This document shows positions 53,290 to 60,677 of a stretch of DNA of 64,000 nt, one piece after another (positions within the stretch are counted from its first letter, which is position 1; each line of letters begins with the position of its first letter). The stretch spans positions 1 to 64,000 of the forward strand of contig CAJUQK010000003.1 of assembly GCA_910588205.1 (NCBI GenBank). Direction: 5' to 3'. The position numbers and the translations under genes are program-made. The notes beneath the pieces are model-generated. The model worked only from the letters and a program-made list of their open reading frames with translations. It was not told the DNA's origin and searched no databases. The stretch is from an uncultured Eggerthellaceae bacterium (GTDB lineage: Bacteria > Actinomycetota > Coriobacteriia > Coriobacteriales > Eggerthellaceae).

Positions 53290-54570
53290 ATGATGCCAAC
53301 CGCATCCACAAGAAGGAGGACGAGGCGCGAGCCTCCGCAGAGCGAGTCGCTCTTCCAGTTCTGCAGACACTGCGGAAACCAGTTCGAGCCCAACAGTACG
53401 CCTGTCGCGGACGTCTGCCAAGACTGCATCGACATGCTCTATTTCCGCTGCGACGAGTGTGAAGCCTATCACGACATCGACACCGCGCTCACGAGCACTT
53501 CCGGGCGCGTGCTGTGCGCATCGTGCGCCGAGGAGCACACGTTCGTCTGCCTCGACTGCGGATGCCGTTACGAGCTTTCGAGCCACGAGCGCCATCACGA
53601 CCGCTCGGGACGCACCATCTGCGATTTGTGCGTGACGAACTATTCGCGTTGCGATTGCTGCGGAGGGCTTCTGCTAAACGGTGACCTGCAGCAGAGCGCC
53701 GACGGTCGCTTCTGCTGGTCGTGCATGGCCTACAACTCGGGTCGGGCGATCATGTCCTACAGCTTCAAGCCGGAACCCGTCTTCCACGATGCCGAGGGAT
53801 GTGAGCCGACCGGGCTCTACCTCGGGGTCGAGCTTGAGATGGACTACGGCGACGCCGAGGCGGCGGCGAAGAGGATTTCGGAGGAATACGGGCAGAAGCT
53901 GCTCTACTTCAAGCACGACGGCAGCCTCGATGAAGGCTGCGAGCTCGTCACCCATCCCATGAGCCCCGAGTACATGATGTCGGATACGGGCAAGGCGATG
54001 TGGCGCGGTATCTGCGCCTCGGCGCTCGCCGAGGGAATGAGAAGCCACGACACAGACACCTGCGGGTTCCATGTCCACGTCAGCCGCGACTTCTTCGGGG
54101 CGAACCAGACATCCCAGGAGCTCACCGAGCTCAAGCTCATCGAGACCGTCGACCGCCTCTTCGAGCCCATCGTCATCTTCTCCCGCCGCAAGCGCCACAA
54201 CATCGACCGGTGGGCGCCCAAGTGCAACGCGCCAAAAGAGGACGCAGGCTGGGTCAAGAAGGCCCAGCGGGTGAGCTGCTTCGCCAAGCGCGACCGCTAC
54301 CACGCGATCAACGTCACCAACACGCACACCATCGAGTTCCGACTCTTCCGCGGCACGCTCAAGGCCGACACGATCCTTGCCACCCTGCAGTTCGTCACAG
54401 GGCTCTGTCATCTCGTCAAATCCTCCAACCCCTCGCAGATGGACCGCTTCTGCTGGTACGACCTGGCGGACGCGGTGATGGAGGCATGCCCCGTGGATAC
54501 GACGGAGCTTCACAACTACCTGATCGAGCGCGAGCTCATCGTCCCGGAAGGAGATTTCCAATGTGCATAA
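53290..54570 (+). CDS. Amidoligase (GS-like) with N-terminal zinc ribbons
   Basis: 426 residues. Residues 20-150 contain about eight CxxC-type pairs (FCRHCG, CQDC, CDEC, CASC, CLDCGC, CDLC, CDCCGG, CWSC), hence several zinc ribbons. The C-terminal part (about 165-400) is the putative amidoligase family (PF12224): GVELEMDYGD, HDGSLDEGCELVTHPM, CGFHVHVSRDFFG, HTIEFRLFRGTL. These enzymes are predicted to form amide bonds with ATP. It overlaps by 10 bases with a class II glutaminase, the partnership predicted for amidoligase systems. Two adjacent ATGs (53290, 53293) follow AAAGGGG. Confidence 0.82.
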   Translation: MMPTASTRRRTRREPPQSESLFQFCRHCGNQFEPNSTPVADVCQDCIDMLYFRCDECEAYHDIDTALTSTSGRVLCASCAEEHTFVCLDCGCRYELSSHERHHDRSGRTICDLCVTNYSRCDCCGGLLLNGDLQQSADGRFCWSCMAYNSGRAIMSYSFKPEPVFHDAEGCEPTGLYLGVELEMDYGDAEAAAKRISEEYGQKLLYFKHDGSLDEGCELVTHPMSPEYMMSDTGKAMWRGICASALAEGMRSHDTDTCGFHVHVSRDFFGANQTSQELTELKLIETVDRLFEPIVIFSRRKRHNIDRWAPKCNAPKEDAGWVKKAQRVSCFAKRDRYHAINVTNTHTIEFRLFRGTLKADTILATLQFVTGLCHLVKSSNPSQMDRFCWYDLADAVMEACPVDTTELHNYLIERELIVPEGDFQCA

Positions 54571-55346
54571 TCGTCTACAAGCCGCAAGGCAAACAGCTCC
54601 CAAGCACCGACACGCTTCGCGCCTGCTGGGACAACAATCCCGACGGCGCGGGCATCATGTGGGCCGCAAGCGACCATGTGAGCATCCGCAAGGGCTTCAT
54701 GGCCTGGCCTGACTTCCTAGAAGCGCTCGATGAGGTCACATCCTCCATCGACGTGGAGGATACGCCCATGGCGCTCCATTTCCGCATCGCCACCCACGGC
54801 GCTGTCGTGCCTGGTTGCTGCCACCCATTCGCCGTGAAGGGCAGCTTCGCCAAGATGCGCGCCACCAAGATCGATGCCAGCGTGGGATTCATGCATAACG
54901 GGACTCTCTCCGGCCTTCAGACCGATGACGCCACTTCCGATAGCATGGCGTTCGCCAAGTCGGTGCTCGTGCCGCTCAAGGCGATGTCGAATGACTTCCT
55001 CGGAGACAAGCGCGCCCTGCGCATCATCGAAGGATCAACCCAGGGCTCCCGCTTCCTGCTGATGTCCAAGAACGGCACCGTTCGTCTTTTCGGCAACTGG
55101 GTGGAAGATCACGGCATCCTTTACTCCAACGGCAACTTCAAGCCGCGCTTCGCCTACGAACCGACGCTCTTCAGCAATTCGGCCTATGACGCTTGGGCGG
55201 CATTCGCCAATCTTGACGATGACCTTACTCGTTACGGGATGTTCGAGGCCTGCAAGGACTGCCCGATGATCCTCGAATGCGCAGAGTACCTGCCCGTCTG
55301 CACCGATGAGGTCCAGGCATCCGAGATGGTTGCGTGCTACACGTGA
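54561..55346 (+). CDS. Class II glutamine amidotransferase domain protein
   Basis: 261 residues starting MCIIVYK, so Cys2 becomes the N-terminal nucleophile of an Ntn glutaminase. HFRIATHGAV and GFMHNGTL match the glutaminase oxyanion and substrate pieces. A C-terminal cysteine set (CKDCPMILECAEYLPVC) may bind a metal. Its overlap with the amidoligase gene implies coupled translation, and it would release ammonia from glutamine for the partner or trim the product. A palindrome follows directly after the stop. Confidence 0.85.
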   Translation: MCIIVYKPQGKQLPSTDTLRACWDNNPDGAGIMWAASDHVSIRKGFMAWPDFLEALDEVTSSIDVEDTPMALHFRIATHGAVVPGCCHPFAVKGSFAKMRATKIDASVGFMHNGTLSGLQTDDATSDSMAFAKSVLVPLKAMSNDFLGDKRALRIIEGSTQGSRFLLMSKNGTVRLFGNWVEDHGILYSNGNFKPRFAYEPTLFSNSAYDAWAAFANLDDDLTRYGMFEACKDCPMILECAEYLPVCTDEVQASEMVACYT

Positions 55347-55348
55347 GC

Positions 55349-55371
55349 CGCTGGGACAATTTGTCTCAGCG
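55349..55371. repeat. Module-boundary palindrome, copy 3
   Basis: CGCTGGGACAA / TTGTCTCAGCG, two bases after the glutaminase stop. The outer pairs differ from copy 1 (CGC/GCG against CTGC/GCAG) yet still match. A+T-rich sequence begins immediately to its right. Confidence 0.85.
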
Positions 55372-55381
55372 CATTGCGTTG

Positions 55382-55774
55382 CTATTGCTTTTCGCACAAA
55401 TTCCGTATCACTTTCTCAACGGCTCCTTTTGCTGTGCCTTGTTTGATGAGTCCTTCTTTGGCGACAGCGGCGATGCTGATGTCTTCTCCGTCGAGTTTCA
55501 GTGCCAAGAGGGCGTAATTCATGTTGGCTACACCAGCTCTCACAACCGCGATATAGCTTTTCTCGTCATCCGATTGTTCGAGCACTTTGCCAGACTTCAT
55601 GAGAGCCTCGGCCAAAAGTTTGCCGCCGCAACTATTCAAATGAATCTCGTCAAAAACCTCGGCTTCAATCAGCTTCACAATGCTCTTCTCGGTTATCGCG
55701 AACCCATAGTCTGCGCCGTATTGATGAAGTGCCCTCGTGAGCTCCTTGTTCAGTTCGGCTTTATTCGTTGCCAT
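55382..55774 (-). CDS. Small partner of the nuclease-like/glycine-zipper protein
   Basis: 130 residues, no recognised domain, soluble, mixed alpha/beta. The gene overlaps the upstream large gene by 14 bases (GAGAGG before two ATGs), so the two are translated together. Both share a lower G+C content than the rest of the element. By position it could be an immunity or regulatory protein for the large product; no motif demonstrates this. Confidence 0.65.
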   Translation of the reverse strand: MATNKAELNKELTRALHQYGADYGFAITEKSIVKLIEAEVFDEIHLNSCGGKLLAEALMKSGKVLEQSDDEKSYIAVVRAGVANMNYALLALKLDGEDISIAAVAKEGLIKQGTAKGAVEKVIRNLCEKQ

Positions 55775-57659
55775 CATTCATCCTCTCGGCAATGTCCATA
55801 AGAGCGGAGTCGATGCCCTTTTCCATTAGCTGTTCACTGGGGATTCCTATTCTTACCCTGTTCTTTGTTTGCTCTCGCGCCAGAGGCTCGATTATGTCTT
55901 TCGCGAATGCGTATCTATCGCCGCTAGCATGCATCCGTTTCAACGACTTATCGTTCAGCTTCCCCACCAACTCGTCAGACACTTTCTCGGCCTCATCCTG
56001 ATTCAATAGGTATTCCTCGCAGACATCGAGGAAGGCCGCTTGGATAAGCTCCATCATCTTCTCTGCATCCGAGTCAACGAACCTTCCTGTAATCTTATCG
56101 ACAAGGAATCCCGCACCGCCGCCAGCGACAATAGACCCGATGAAGCCGCCAACCACGGTTCCAACACCTGGCATTATCAAGGAGCCTACCGCAGAGCCCC
56201 CAACCCATCCCGCCGTTCCTCCTGCAACAGTTGATGATGTCTTCACGAAATTCGTCGCCATCTGCTTGCCGGAGATTCGTCCCCTGACAATATCCGTCAC
56301 ATCGAAAAGAGTCAGAACCGCTGTGGTTACGGCAGCAGATATGGCATTGCCCTTTAGGAGCTTAGCGGCGCTGTTTATCGCAGCCGCACCTGAGACGCTA
56401 GATCCGCTCCTGAAGGCGTTCGCAACGACTGCATAGGCTTTCGGCCCCATCGCCTTTGCGAGAGCCTGGAATCCAGGGTTGAGCATGGCGTTGATGCTTG
56501 ATTTGGCGATCTGGCTCGAAATGACAGACGCAACAAGGGCAGTACCTCCGACCTTGATTCCGCTGAACGCCGCATTCTTTAAAGCTAGTTTTGGCTCATC
56601 ACCATTCCACAGGCTGACTGCAAGGGTGATTGCGGCGCTTACGCCAAAAGCGGATAGCGATATCACCGCGCCCGACTTAACATCGTATATTACAGAGTCT
56701 ACATTCCCTGCCTTTGCGATGTTTTTTGCCTGGTTATAGGTGAAGTTGCCCTGCTTGATTATGTTTTTTGCCTCGTTTGGATCGGTAATGCCTGGAACTT
56801 GGTTGTTCTGGATTTTTTTCGCCATCGTCGCGACCGCGTCATCGTAATTGTCCAAGGCGACCTCAATGATCATGGGCTTGCCTGAAGCATCAAGATAGCG
56901 AAAAGCTCCGCTGCCATTACTCTCAAAACAGGCATTTACGCTCGCCTTGCCAGATATGCAATACTTCGATTGAATCCACGTTGTCGTTCCATCGGGGTTG
57001 ACTATCGCCCTATCGGGACCATTCTTAATATTGTTGTCGCCGACTATACGCGCCTTCTTGCCATGGAGACGATCTTCAAGGTTGTTCGCCCGCTCAGCAG
57101 CGAAACCGTGCCCCTGCCTTGAGTGAAACCGCTCTTCGTCGAATATCTTGTTAGCAGTCCCTCTGCTTCCAACTGCGAATCCTCCCGCTTCGTCAAAAGC
57201 GCTGGCCTGTTCGCCCGACTTAAGATTCGCATCCATGTAAGCGTCACATATCTCGATGCGGGCACATCGTAATTTGTTGAACATCACCGCCAGAGACCTA
57301 CAATCGAGAGCGTTGCTCTCCCATGTAAAGTCTGAGCCATCTCGGAACCTTAGCTTGATTCCGACAAACTCTTCTTTCGATTTCCTTGCGACAATCCCGT
57401 TTATCTCGTCGTACCAAACCTTTACAGGCTTTTTTGGAAATCCGAAGAAATAGGCTTTCGTTTCGCAGACCAGTATCCCTGCTGAGGAGTTAGAATGTCG
57501 CGACACATCGATAAATCCTACAACGCGGCTCCAGTCCACCGAATGCGCATGCTCCTTTAGTCGTTTCGTCAAAGCCTCCTTCACAGGCTCAATGTCAACG
57601 ACGAAGACCGCATCCTTCTCCGCGTTGCAAGTCGAACAACTATAGAATGCCTCCAGCAT
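55761..57659 (-). CDS. bPH / nuclease-like / glycine-zipper membrane protein
   Basis: About 632 residues. A CxxC pair near the N-terminus is followed by a bacterial PH-like domain (about 60-130: AGILVCETKAYFFGF, VWYDEINGIVARK, IKLRFRDG). Residues about 180-300 hold GPDRAI and WIQSKYC, whose D216, Q230 and K232 fit a PD-(D/E)xK-like nuclease core. Residues about 335-535 include hydrophobic helices and a long glycine zipper (GGTAGWVGGSAVGSLIMPG and onwards). A charged C-terminus completes it. The layout suggests a membrane-acting effector of defence or competition. The start at 57659 has AAGGTGA upstream; upstream in-frame starts at 57677 and 57728 are possible. Confidence 0.72.
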   Translation of the reverse strand: MLEAFYSCSTCNAEKDAVFVVDIEPVKEALTKRLKEHAHSVDWSRVVGFIDVSRHSNSSAGILVCETKAYFFGFPKKPVKVWYDEINGIVARKSKEEFVGIKLRFRDGSDFTWESNALDCRSLAVMFNKLRCARIEICDAYMDANLKSGEQASAFDEAGGFAVGSRGTANKIFDEERFHSRQGHGFAAERANNLEDRLHGKKARIVGDNNIKNGPDRAIVNPDGTTTWIQSKYCISGKASVNACFESNGSGAFRYLDASGKPMIIEVALDNYDDAVATMAKKIQNNQVPGITDPNEAKNIIKQGNFTYNQAKNIAKAGNVDSVIYDVKSGAVISLSAFGVSAAITLAVSLWNGDEPKLALKNAAFSGIKVGGTALVASVISSQIAKSSINAMLNPGFQALAKAMGPKAYAVVANAFRSGSSVSGAAAINSAAKLLKGNAISAAVTTAVLTLFDVTDIVRGRISGKQMATNFVKTSSTVAGGTAGWVGGSAVGSLIMPGVGTVVGGFIGSIVAGGGAGFLVDKITGRFVDSDAEKMMELIQAAFLDVCEEYLLNQDEAEKVSDELVGKLNDKSLKRMHASGDRYAFAKDIIEPLAREQTKNRVRIGIPSEQLMEKGIDSALMDIAERMNDGNE

Positions 57660-57781
57660 CTTTCGGTCACCTTGCATGTGCCGCTTTTCTCGCTTTCTCG
57701 TTATTTCGTCTCTCGCATATCCGATCACCTTGGATGCTCGGTGCGCCCCTTATAGAAGAGCCCGAATTCCTGTTTATTAGC

Positions 57782-59191
57782 TTATTGACCGCGGACAAGC
57801 CATCTTCCCGTCTTGTCGGACCCTTCCCTTGAAATCACTCCCAGCTCTTTTAGCTTTCGGACGATTCTCTGAACAGAACGCTCTGTGATGCCGCACTCTG
57901 CAGCTATATCAGATGCAGTAATCGAGGGATCACGCATAATGATGTCGAGCACCTGTTTCTGACGGGAGGTTATGGGGGGAAGCTTATTTACCCCGACATT
58001 TACCCCGACATTTACCCCGACATCACCGTTGCCATTTGTCGGAGTATCCACGGTCAAACTTTGCCCGAAGGCATCATTGCGATGGAAGATGAGATTCGTC
58101 CCGCTTGGCGCGCGCACGTATTCAACCTCAATGGATGCCTCATCGCACAGATCCTTGATGCGCTTTATGCCCGTACCGAACGCCTCGATGTCACCAGAGC
58201 GGTACAGCGTCCTGGAGATGAGAGGATTTCGCGTTATGGAGGATTTATTCTCTCCCGAGAGGTGGCTCTCGGGATCTTGCCCCTCGATGAACCATCCGGG
58301 ACTCAAGACCTCAACGGCATCATTGTAGATGTCCACGACCACCGCATCTATGGTCTGCCAGTCACGATGGGCGAAGGCGTTCATAAGCGCCTCGCGCAGA
58401 GCATCCCTGGGGATCTCAGAATAGACGGGGCTTGCCCCTGCCGTGAAGGTATCCACCCTGTTGCGCGTGTTGGTGATGATAAACCATTCGGCTTTGTCAA
58501 CAAGGTCGAAGAAAACGCCCGCTTCCTGCTTGAGATCGAGTATGTCGGTCCTGGCATGCGAGGCAAGAATACCCATCTTCAAACCGGTATAGCGCGATGG
58601 GCAGAAGAGCACGACTGCGGCGTTCAGGAGATTGTCGCCAGCGAGCAGTCCCAAGCGTTCAAGCGCATCTTTAGCATCTGTGAACTCGAATGGTATTCTT
58701 CCCTTCTTGCGCCCTCGTTCTATGAACTTGCGAAGCGTTTCCTCGTCAACATCTGCGATGGCCTTGTCGGAGACGCGGCCATCCCAGGGGTTGATGCGGT
58801 TCTCAGCCTCCCTGAACTGCGCGCGCAGCTCCTCGGGGCGCATAAGCACGTCCTCGTCCGCGACCCGGATGCGATACTTGCCGCCGCAAGAGTAGGGAGC
58901 GCTCGCGCCCTCGAAGGCGACCTTCACATAATCTTTTCCATCCGGCGTCTTCTCATGCGTCACCGATGGATAGATGGAGGGCTCGATGTGGTTGCCGATG
59001 GCCTGGCTGATCTCGCGAAGCGTGGATTCGGAAACATCTTGCCCGCACACCTCGCCGTCCTTGCGCACGCCGAAGTACAGCTCGCCGGAGCCGTGCTTGT
59101 TCAAGATCGCGGCGATGGATGCCACGCCCTCTTTAAGCTCGGAGGTCGATTTCTTGAACTCCCTTTGCTCGTCTTCGTGTCCCAGATTCAT
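57782..59191 (-). CDS. AlbA_2 (Schlafen-like) ATP-binding/RNA-binding domain regulator
   Basis: 469 residues. The AlbA_2 domain is N-terminal (EDEQREFKKSTSELKEGVASIAAILNKHGSGELYFGVRKDG), followed by the ATP-dependent helicase-like C-terminal region of this family (ALREALMNAFAHRDW, VEVLSPGWFIEG, NPLISRTLYRSGDIEAFGTGIKRI) and a linker of VGVN repeats (about 391-402), ending in a winged helix (about 410-465). Related proteins are transcriptional regulators or defence components. An XRE gene lies 19 bases upstream on the same strand. Confidence 0.85.
   Translation of the reverse strand: MNLGHEDEQREFKKSTSELKEGVASIAAILNKHGSGELYFGVRKDGEVCGQDVSESTLREISQAIGNHIEPSIYPSVTHEKTPDGKDYVKVAFEGASAPYSCGGKYRIRVADEDVLMRPEELRAQFREAENRINPWDGRVSDKAIADVDEETLRKFIERGRKKGRIPFEFTDAKDALERLGLLAGDNLLNAAVVLFCPSRYTGLKMGILASHARTDILDLKQEAGVFFDLVDKAEWFIITNTRNRVDTFTAGASPVYSEIPRDALREALMNAFAHRDWQTIDAVVVDIYNDAVEVLSPGWFIEGQDPESHLSGENKSSITRNPLISRTLYRSGDIEAFGTGIKRIKDLCDEASIEVEYVRAPSGTNLIFHRNDAFGQSLTVDTPTNGNGDVGVNVGVNVGVNKLPPITSRQKQVLDIIMRDPSITASDIAAECGITERSVQRIVRKLKELGVISREGSDKTGRWLVRGQ
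57986..58021. repeat. Three 12-bp tandem repeats within the AlbA_2 gene
   Basis: ATTTACCCCGAC occurs three times head to tail and encodes the VGVN linker before the winged helix, the same copy number, unit length and protein position as the repeats in the fic gene at 44121. Confidence 0.9.
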
Positions 59192-59210
59192 GGCGCCAGT
59201 CCTGCCTTGC

Positions 59211-59651
59211 CTAGTCGTCTTCCTCTATGCCGAACGATCCCCGCCAAATGGCGTACTCGTATTCAGGGAGCGTGCCGCTCTTCATGGCCTCGCGCTGCTC
59301 GGCCCACTTCTCCAGCGCCATCTCCAACTTGGGCGCATGGGGGGCACTCGGATCCACTGCTATCGCCACGGCGGAACCTATGCGCACGGGCTCTATGCCG
59401 AATCCTTGCTCCTCCATCTGAAAGAGCACCTCAAGCACGTCCTGCACGGAGTCGAGATGCCTATCCTCCAGCGATTGCACGGTAACATCAAGTGCATCGG
59501 CTATGGCGGCGATCGTCTGCCCATTGGGATCTCGATATCCCGACTCGTAGTTCGCTATCGCGCTCTTGGTCTTGCCTATGCGCTCTGCGAGCTGGCGCTG
59601 CGTGACCTTGGCAGCCTTGCGCGCCCGCTCGATTCTCTCGCCCGTCTTCAA
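59211..59651 (-). CDS. XRE-family repressor-like protein
   Basis: About 146 residues. A helix-turn-helix of the Cro/CI type covers 5-60 (RIERARKAAKVTQRQLAERIGKTKSAIANYESGYRDPNGQTIAAIADAL). The C-terminal part is acidic and lacks a known sensor domain. The TTG at 59651 is preferred because GAAGAGGTG is eight bases upstream; an ATG at 59693 has no site. It leads the two-gene unit with the AlbA_2 protein and may act as its repressor. Confidence 0.8.
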   Translation of the reverse strand: MKTGERIERARKAAKVTQRQLAERIGKTKSAIANYESGYRDPNGQTIAAIADALDVTVQSLEDRHLDSVQDVLEVLFQMEEQGFGIEPVRIGSAVAIAVDPSAPHAPKLEMALEKWAEQREAMKSGTLPEYEYAIWRGSFGIEEDD

Positions 59652-59859
59652 AAGGATCGCACCTCTTCGCCCTTTCCGAATGCTCTTGTCCATTATCGCA
59701 CATTGAGTCACGCTCACGTGTACCCTTATCCGAAAGTACATGCACCTATCGAAAACCGCTCATCAGCTCGGCCGTCATCGCCTCCTTCATCCGCGCCCCC
59801 CGCAGGCTGACCCTGCCGCGCCTTTGAAGCGCAGCTACGCACAGAGCCCCAGCGCCCCC

Positions 59860-59982
59860 GCAAGGGCCGCGATCTTTTTCAAAACTTTTCCTGGGGGAAT
59901 CCGAGCCTTCGGGCACGGGAAAACTTTCGAAAAAGAGCGCCACCGGCAAGTCAAGGAGATGCGGCTTCGCTTCCTCCCTTGC
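59860..59982 (+). ncRNA. Candidate structured RNA leader, copy D (divergent)
   Basis: Closing stem GCAAGGG/CCCTTGC is kept. The middle differs: GCGATCTTTTTC pairs with GAAAAAGAGCGC (one mismatch), and CTTTTCC with GGGAAAAC inside it. TTCGCTTCCTCCCTTG at the 3' side is shared with copy B. It precedes the YraN-like gene by 81 bases in the 412-base gap 59652-60063. Confidence 0.55.
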
Positions 59983-60063
59983 AGGCGGCTGGACGCCTGT
60001 GCGGCACGCGCATCACAAGGCGCAGTCCACAGGGGACAGCCGCTATACCAAGGAGGTCGCAAG

Positions 60064-60504
60064 ATGGAAGATTTCAAGACAAAGGCTCTCGCCGCAGCCG
60101 AGCGGTACCTCGAACACAGGGGATACGCCCTCATCGAATCGTCTCCCGCGCTGCAAGACGCAAGCCTCACCGACATCGTAGCGAACGACGGCAACGCGCT
60201 CGTGTTCATAGAGGTGCTCGCCAAGGACAACGCAGCCACGGGCTTTCCCGAAGAAGCGGACAGCAAACGCATCCAGAAGACCAAGGAGATGGAAGCCATC
60301 CGTTGGCTTGAGCGCCAAGAAGGCAGGTACTGCGACATGGAGATCCGCTTCGACGTGGTGTCGCTCGTCGTCCTTGCGCCCGAGAGAGCCCTTATCAAGC
60401 ATCACGTCAATGTCATGATCGAATCCGCCCTCGCACCGAATCTTCCCTTCGAGCCCGCATGCCCGATCGGCGAAGAGCCCATGCTTGCCTGTGCGACCGC
60501 ATAG
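60064..60504 (+). CDS. YraN (UPF0102)-family protein
   Basis: 146 residues. ALAAAERYLEHRGYALIESSP, DIVANDGNALVFIEVLAKDN and KRIQKTKEMEAIRWLERQEGRYCDMEIRFDVVSL follow the YraN fold, a Holliday-junction-resolvase-like (PD-(D/E)xK) protein. The catalytic ExK is altered to EVL, so nuclease activity is doubtful. AAGGAGG precedes the ATG. First gene after RNA copy D and followed by tandem terminator hairpins. Confidence 0.8.
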   Translation: MEDFKTKALAAAERYLEHRGYALIESSPALQDASLTDIVANDGNALVFIEVLAKDNAATGFPEEADSKRIQKTKEMEAIRWLERQEGRYCDMEIRFDVVSLVVLAPERALIKHHVNVMIESALAPNLPFEPACPIGEEPMLACATA

Positions 60505-60560
60505 CGACCTTCCGGTCGCATACGGGTGCGAGCCCCTCGGCATTTTTCCCGAGGGGCTTT
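60504..60560 (+). terminator. Tandem terminator hairpins
   Basis: GCGACC-TTCC-GGTCGC (60504-60519) is followed by a perfect 10-bp stem AGCCCCTCGG/CCGAGGGGCT (60531-60540 with 60549-60558) and TTT. Together they end the YraN-like transcript before the parAB promoter. Confidence 0.8.
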
Positions 60561-60568
60561 CGCAATAG

Positions 60569-60598
60569 TTCACGTATTCGTGTACTTTGGTGTATAAT
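60569..60598 (+). promoter_or_regulatory. parAB promoter with palindrome and leader hairpin
   Basis: TTCACG (60569-60574), 18-base spacer, TATAAT (60593-60598). CACG-TATT-CGTG overlaps the -35 and may be a ParA/ParB operator. An 8-bp hairpin (GGAGGTGT 60599-60606 with ACACCTCC 60623-60630) follows in the leader. Confidence 0.6.
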
Positions 60599-60650
60599 GG
60601 AGGTGTAATACAAACCGTGGCAACACCTCCACTTCCACGTTTCGGGAGGA

Positions 60651-60677
60651 ATGCCCCAAGCAAAGGATATGCGATGA
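60651..60677 (+). CDS. Possible leader peptide overlapping parA
   Basis: An eight-codon frame, MPQAKDMR, begins right after GGGAGGA and stops with TGA overlapping the parA ATG (ATGA at 60674-60677). The close spacing to the ribosome site makes translation uncertain, but the exact coupling to parA and the upstream hairpin are suggestive of control. Confidence 0.3.
   Translation: MPQAKDMR

Noticed and set aside
54000-54560. Upstream in-frame extension of the class II glutaminase
   Set aside because: The catalytic cysteine must become N-terminal, so the protein begins MCIIVYK at 54561; the extension is an antiphase reading of the amidoligase gene.
60064-60504. Longer start for the YraN-like gene at 59740
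   Set aside because: The frame is open upstream, but it would run through RNA copy D, and AAGGAGG lies at the proper distance only from 60064.
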